This document shows, one piece after another, positions 60,001-64,000 of a stretch of 64,000 bases of DNA. The first letter of the stretch is position 1. Every line of letters begins with the position of its first letter. This DNA comes from Isoperla grammatica (Eukaryota > Arthropoda > Insecta > Plecoptera > Perlodidae), in NCBI GenBank assembly GCA_945910005.1, contig OX246741.1:42066232-42130231 (forward strand), given 5' to 3'. Made by a program: the position numbers and the translations under genes. The notes beneath the pieces are model-generated. The model had not been told where the DNA came from and did not search any database. It worked only from the letters and a program-made list of their open reading frames with translations.

Positions 60001-62357
60001 TCCGGTGAAGAGGCGTTAAAAACAACTCTCAGCTTGGTACTGGAGCTCGTGAGTTTGTGGACACAGTGGTGTGGAATGATATAGCTGGCAGGGGAAGAGA
60101 CGTGCTGCATATGCTGGGCATGTTCATAGTCTTGCATGAACACTTGATAAGCAGCGTTGTGCTGAGGGTTGCGTCGCAAACGTCGCTCTAAACTCAGGTA
60201 GCTCTGGAGTGCGGCCTCACGGTTGCTTCCGAGTGAGGGACGCGACGGTTTGAAGGGAAGAGCTACTGAGTAGCGTCCACACGCGTCACGTGAGTGGGTG
60301 TCCTTGAAGTGACGTTCACACCATTGATCTTCAGGATCTTCTTCAGGGGGACGAGGAACTTCTTCTACCTCCCAGAATAAGCGCAAGTTGCGCTCGAGGC
60401 TAGAGGAACACACAAAGAGAGAGACAGGAGGGTCGGAAGGTGGTTCCTTGGACTGAGTTGGTCCCATGACAACCCAGCCAAACATGGTGTTGAAGGCCGT
60501 AGGGTTGTTGCCGCGGATCGTGTCACCTGACCTATTCAAGATTTCGGGGTAGAGATCGGCACCCAGCAGAAAGTCTACTCGGTCCGGGGAGCAGAAACGG
60601 TTGTCTGCAAGACACATTCCTTGGAAACGTTGGAAAACGTCACAGGATATTTCACTGGTCGGCAGGTGACTGGTTAAGTTCGGTACAACAAGAGCTCGAA
60701 CCATGAGTGTTTTGAGAGAGGAGAGGCGCGAGGTAATGGAGCACTGTACAGTGCCACGTGCTTGAGTAGCAGCAAGGCCTATCCCCGATAACTCGAAGTG
60801 TGTAGGTTCAACTTTCAGGCCCAGCTTCCTGACCAGCGACTGAGATATGGCAGAGACTTGCGAGCCGGGATCCAGCACTGCGCGAAAGGGTTGAAATTGT
60901 CCGTGAGAATCTTGAATGAGAGCGCGTGCGGTGCCTAACAGCACAGTAGGTTGGCTGCGCGTGGTGTCTCGGAGATGACAGGAGAGAACGCGATTCGAGG
61001 AACCGGCTTCTTGAGAGGATGAGCTGACGTCATGAGAGGGATTGACGTCACGATCTAAGGGAACACTGCCATATGAATTGTCCTGGTACGCGGAAGTACT
61101 CGTGGAGTGTAAAAAAGAGTGATGATGCTTACTTCCGCAGGTGGAGCAGGCGTTCTTTGAATTACACTGCGACTTCATGTGAGCGCCGAGACAATTGAAA
61201 CAGCGTCGCAATTGGCGCAAGGTGTGATACTTGTCATCAATGGATTGCTTGCGGAATGTCTCACACTTATAAAGCGTGTGACAAGATTTACACACGGGGC
61301 AAGATGAATTGGCGTCGGAGCGCGAGGGTTCAGAGCGCTCACGTCCCGAGCCAGAAGAGGGGGTGGCTTCTTTAGTAGCGATAAATGAATTCAGTTTCTT
61401 CACAGGGGAAGAAACCTTGGTAGGACTGGCAATAGGTTTACCTACAGAGCATAATTCGAACGTGCGTGACTGTTCTTCGATAAATTCTATCACCGAACTG
61501 TAATTAGGAGTAGTGTGGGAAGACTGTTTGTTCTCGAATGCTTTACGAGTTGAACTGTCGAGCTTAGCCAAGGTCAACGAGAGTAACAAAAAATCACCTA
61601 GGTCGGGTAATTCTAATGCTTTCAATGCATCAATCGCGTTACGATGCACGCTGAGAAAACTTTGCAAGCTAGCATGTGACGCAGATTTCAGAGGTGTGAA
61701 GTCCAGCAGTTGCTGCACATACAAACTAGCCAGCAAACGTTTATTCTGATAACGGGATATCAGCGCCTGAAAGGCGAGAGGGTAGTTTTCATTGGAGATT
61801 TGAAAACCGGAAATAGTAGTCAGAGCAGCGCCTGACAACGAAGTTCTCAAGTAATGAAACTTTTGTATGTTGTCGAGTGAATCATTTCCGTCAATTAGGG
61901 ATTTGAAAAGAGAATAAAATTCGGTCCATTGCGAAATATCTCCCGAGAAATTGGGAAGATCGATTGTGGGTAGATTAATATAATTCTTAGGAGAAGCTGT
62001 AGCCACATCCGCGGGTGTAGCGCTATTTTCACTTAATTTGACAGCAGCAAGAAAACGAGATTGTGCTGCGTACAAAACTGTCTCAAAACTTTCAAACACC
62101 TTGTCAACTTCGACGGGTTTAGCAGGAGCAGTAAGTTGTGAATTTATGGCCGCGATGGCCAATTGTATCTGCTGAAAACTCGAGTCAAATGTCGACAACT
62201 TCTCGAACCTAGGCCTATTTAAGTGTAGGTTATCAGGTGTTAAATTAGCGAAGGCTTTGTACGTACGTTGGACAGACGCAAAAATGACTTCGCGCTGAGC
62301 AACAAGCTTTTCTTGTTCAGAAACAAGATCATCCATAATGAACAGAGGGGAAAACAC
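57096..62357 (-). CDS. gag-pol: Gag-pol polyprotein of BEL element 2, intact
   Basis: 1,753 codons from ATG 62,357. A second ATG at 62,336 (MDDLVSEQEK) is the more likely start by comparison with BEL Gag proteins. The order is: Gag with the LPNFSGDISQW block, then a Cys/His-rich nucleic-acid-binding region from Cys353 (CPVCKSCH, then CFNCLGAH and CSTCGSKHHH). The aspartic protease motif is VLDPGSQVS with Asp496. The reverse transcriptase box is YIDD at 899-902. An RNase H-like region (GFCDASEKAYAAV) and the Pao-type connector follow. The integrase has D1456 (GTDFAGPF), D1522 (YSDCGRN) and E1574 (GGLWEAVVK), so all catalytic acids are present. The polyprotein would be cut by its own protease inside particles that reverse-transcribe and integrate the element. 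The length is usual for an uninterrupted BEL/Pao polyprotein. Confidence 0.96.
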   Translation of the reverse strand: MFSPLFIMDDLVSEQEKLVAQREVIFASVQRTYKAFANLTPDNLHLNRPRFEKLSTFDSSFQQIQLAIAAINSQLTAPAKPVEVDKVFESFETVLYAAQSRFLAAVKLSENSATPADVATASPKNYINLPTIDLPNFSGDISQWTEFYSLFKSLIDGNDSLDNIQKFHYLRTSLSGAALTTISGFQISNENYPLAFQALISRYQNKRLLASLYVQQLLDFTPLKSASHASLQSFLSVHRNAIDALKALELPDLGDFLLLSLTLAKLDSSTRKAFENKQSSHTTPNYSSVIEFIEEQSRTFELCSVGKPIASPTKVSSPVKKLNSFIATKEATPSSGSGRERSEPSRSDANSSCPVCKSCHTLYKCETFRKQSIDDKYHTLRQLRRCFNCLGAHMKSQCNSKNACSTCGSKHHHSFLHSTSTSAYQDNSYGSVPLDRDVNPSHDVSSSSQEAGSSNRVLSCHLRDTTRSQPTVLLGTARALIQDSHGQFQPFRAVLDPGSQVSAISQSLVRKLGLKVEPTHFELSGIGLAATQARGTVQCSITSRLSSLKTLMVRALVVPNLTSHLPTSEISCDVFQRFQGMCLADNRFCSPDRVDFLLGADLYPEILNRSGDTIRGNNPTAFNTMFGWVVMGPTQSKEPPSDPPVSLFVCSSSLERNLRLFWEVEEVPRPPEEDPEDQWCERHFKDTHSRDACGRYSVALPFKPSRPSLGSNREAALQSYLSLERRLRRNPQHNAAYQVFMQDYEHAQHMQHVSSPASYIIPHHCVHKLTSSSTKLRVVFNASSPDQDGVSLNQLLLSGPKLQRDLSSVITSFRTHSIVICADIRQMYRQILVSSSDRAVQHIFWRPSPSSPVLEYELNTVTYGLTPSAFQAQRVLQQLVRDEGEQFPLAAHALTSHTYIDDIVSGAENLSEAIALQKQLQALLARGGFELRKWASNNRIALATLPEDHFETPLVFSNEDEGIKILGLLWSSNSDDFSFLTVPFQGTVTKRTALSYIARIFDPLGFLTPFVCSMKIFLQQLWLSQVQWDDTLPDHLSHDWLSAVAEVPALANFHVPRAFPRVGHSHRVVGFCDASEKAYAAVLYLQSQTSPSTCEVRLVRAKSKVAPVKPLTIPKLELSAALLLTRLLRDTLPSLLPLVSSSVHLFTDSRIVLAWLSTPPHRLKTFVANRVVEVLESTSPVDWHHVSSAENPADCASRGLTPTQLLEHPLWLSGPNFLHAVQELWSRTSPSFDSCEELPELKPSVHAFVAHVDALDPLLENFRKYSTLLKAQRVFAWAFRFARLLLARRSHASPLRGTVTPLELKDALDLFLRLTQHHFYAPEIRQLSQERQVSSKLASLKPFLDPSGFLRVGGRLRHSSLAEEARHPLLLPKEAHLSVLICDHYHKISLHSGPRTVQALIQQLYWIVSLRGLLRQRIHRCLSCHKFRAKPLQPQMADLPAPRVQCSRVFSHVGTDFAGPFMVKTSMRRNAPLTKGYLCVFVCMATKAVHLEMVSELSTEAFLACFDRFLSRRGLPAHVYSDCGRNYVGAARHLREVHDFLSRAEEPLFSALAVRQVHWHFNPPYAPNFGGLWEAVVKSAKSLLYRLIGDSSLTHEEYATLFARIEAVLNSRPLCAPSADPLEGVDYLSPGHFLIGAPLLAPPEHLSDPDVNVRPLARWHRVRQIHQSFWNRWSSEYLNTLMQRNKWVRGSPNLKVGDVVFSLSASTSPLSWPIGRVEALFPGRDGVSRVASVRTASGVHTRPVNKLVTLPST

Positions 62358-62616
62358 AAGAAATTATGAAGGAAAAAAACGCGAGAGAAATCCGTCAACA
62401 CAAGCAGTGTTATATGTAAACCCAGCTGAATGTAGTTGAGCACACTGACCTTACTGTCAAAACAACAACGTGTATTGTTGAATACGTCACTTGTATGACG
62501 AGTTGCAGCGCGAGGGAAGAGAGTGACGTGTCCGCGCGGGACGACGCAACTGACGAGAGAAAAAATAAAGAAAATGATAAAGATAGCTTTGACTGATGGA
62601 ATAACTGGCTGAAGAT

Positions 62617-62634
62617 TCGGACGACGGAGGACCA
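62617..62634 (-). promoter_or_regulatory. tRNA primer-binding site of BEL element 2
   Basis: On the minus strand, five T's separate the 5' LTR from TGGTCCTCCGTCGTCCGA. The TGG start fits pairing to a tRNA CCA end. The tRNA is not assigned. The sequence differs from the site in BEL element 1. Confidence 0.7.
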
Positions 62635-62639
62635 AAAAA

Positions 62640-63119
62640 TGTTAGCGCGGGGAAGTAAAGAGAAAAGATTGTATAATAAGAACTGAAAGTGGACTGTATA
62701 TTTTGAAATGAACTTACCGAAAATGCAGTGAAGTTGAGAATAGCGTGATGCCGAAGTGCAGAGACTAGTAGTTTGCTAGGTAAAGAAAAGAATAAAGAAC
62801 CCAGGGTTGAAAGGAGAAGAAAGAAAGAGTAAGAAAAACGCCTCAAGAGAGGCTCGAACCACAAGCAGCAGAGGGTAGACTAAGTTGAGCTCGACGCTCG
62901 GAGTCCGCAAGCGGTTCGAAGGAGAGATGACAGGCACTTACGAGAGATGAAACCAGACTGGGGACTGCACATTGCAGCTCAAACACGAAAACATGCGTAC
63001 GTCACAAGGGGAGGGGAAATCGAGATAAGAGCGAAGGGCGTAGAAGGACGTGACGTAAACAACCGGAAGAGACTTAAACCTATATATGAAATTACAAACT
63101 AGAGAGGTAGGCGCGAACA
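62640..63119 (-). repeat. 5' LTR of BEL element 2
   Basis: 480 bp, with no difference noticed from 56,503-56,982. It should contain the promoter driving the gag-pol RNA towards lower coordinates. Confidence 0.95.
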
Positions 63120-63189
63120 TATCCTATAGAATATTGTGTTTTCTTTCTGAATAATGATGTTCTATTTCAAAACATATTTCTGTTTTTAA

Positions 63190-63445
63190 ATGGTTCTAAA
63201 TAAATAAAATAAAAACATTCACATTTAGAGTCGACGCATTCAGTAAAAAGATTGATTTTCAGTGGGGGACTTTAATTTAAAGTTACTAAACCAACCCTGT
63301 AGGCTCCGAACACCATCGACGAGTGAGCGATAACCAATCAAAGATCGTTATGTCAAATGTGAATCAGTGATTGGACAGTGCGAACACCTGCGGACAAATG
63401 CCAGAATCAACAAGGCCGATTCAGAACAACTTTGAATTTATTGAG
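63190..63445. repeat. Dispersed repeat, copy d
   Basis: AATAAA-rich start, TTCACATTTAGAGTC, AAACCAACCCTGTAGGCT, GAGCGATAACCAATCAAAGA and GTGATTGGACAGTGCGA. It matches copy c over about 250 bp. Confidence 0.8.
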
Positions 63446-64000
63446 TGCTTCGTTGCTAGACGGCTCCAAAGCCGCCGTTTTCTTATTCTCAAGACAAGAA
63501 GTGATGTAATTGAATCCATATTGGAAGTTAAAAACTTCTGCCTGATGCGGGATTCTTATTTATATGTTATTGAAACACACCTTTCCAATAAAATGCGAAC
63601 ATACTAAAAACGGAAAGAACCAAAAGAACACTAAAGTTTCTAGGATGTTAGCCTACATATTTGGTGTTATTTTGTGTCAATTTTGAAGCATTTCAAAGCA
63701 CTTTTAATGAACATAAATTAGGGGTTCCGCAGCGTAGGTGGACACGTTATCTTCAGACTGCAAGGTCAACTGGATCTCCGCCTAGAGGAGATCAAGTATA
63801 ACTGGGCTCTCTGTAAGAATCAAGGTGTCCCCTAAAATTCTGAGAAGAGACGGTCACTCCACGCGCTCTATTTCAACAGTATTCATCGCGGTATTTCCCG
63901 ATACCTGTATTGTTATTGTCCACTGCGTCGACTGCACCAGCCGTGAATGGAATGTGACCCCTTCATGTCTGACAACCGGCAGGCGATCTAGAAACTTTAC
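63446..64000. other. Anonymous sequence at the window end
   Basis: No recognisable gene. The 78-codon ORF at 63,371-63,607 overlaps the dispersed repeat and has no motif. A coding exon continuing past the window cannot be excluded. Confidence 0.4.

Larger units (their letters stand above)
56503..63119 (-). mobile_element. BEL/Pao LTR retrotransposon 2, intact and young
   Basis: A 6,617-bp minus-strand element. The two 480-bp LTRs (TG...CA) show no difference that I could find, and TATCC flanks both ends exactly (56,498-56,502 and 63,120-63,124). A TGG-starting primer-binding site lies inside the 5' LTR. A single uninterrupted gag-pol frame of 1,753 codons has all catalytic motifs. Its coding region is clearly GC-richer than the surrounding AT-rich DNA and than BEL element 1. 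Everything seen is compatible with an autonomous, recently inserted copy. Actual activity cannot be inferred from sequence alone. Confidence 0.96.

Overview
Eukaryotic, almost certainly invertebrate animal DNA. There are no operons or ribosome binding sites. The base composition is AT-rich, and the content is transposable elements and satellites, including two full-length BEL/Pao LTR retrotransposons (a group known from many metazoans but not from mammals) and several dead LINEs. The phylum cannot be fixed from the sequence. The BEL Gag proteins look arthropod-like to me, but that is an impression. I found no convincing conserved host gene, rRNA or tRNA in 64 kb, so this looks like repeat-dense heterochromatin.

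Layout. 1-2,524: largely anonymous sequence with a 27-bp minisatellite (237-724). 2,525-12,979: copy 1 of a large tandem segmental duplication, carrying a dead LINE, two long-terminal-inverted-repeat elements of one family, a second dead LINE nested in one of them, a (TTA)n microsatellite, a hairpin MITE-like unit and a tiny ORF with a signal-peptide-like start. 12,980-23,222: about 115 copies of an 89-bp GC-rich satellite. 23,267-46,841: copy 2 of the same block, interrupted by a 5.5-kb foldback element (26,473-31,953) and a BEL/Pao element (32,250-38,662). 46,842-47,632: about 9 more 89-bp satellite units at the position equivalent to the first array.

47,700-50,615 is a palindrome of about 2.9 kb whose arms each carry a cysteine-rich ORF remnant. 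Then come a 9-bp minisatellite (50,971-51,200), a 5'-truncated LINE on the minus strand (52,676-53,605), and about 2.8 kb of AT-rich sequence with nothing recognisable. 56,503-63,119 is an intact BEL/Pao element with one 1,753-codon gag-pol ORF, LTRs with no difference that I could see, and a perfect TATCC target duplication. The last 0.9 kb holds one more copy of a dispersed repeat.

The most unusual object is the foldback element. Its two halves are tandem arrays, about 21 monomers of ~123 bp and 20 monomers of ~119 bp. The monomers of the right array are diverged reverse complements of those in the left array. The element has short TGT...ACA inverted ends, sits between two CCGG copies, and has an exact empty site in duplication copy 1 (5,734-5,737). 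The two duplication copies also differ by a deletion with filler sequence, by microsatellite length, and by a contrast between nearly identical interiors and clearly more diverged edges.
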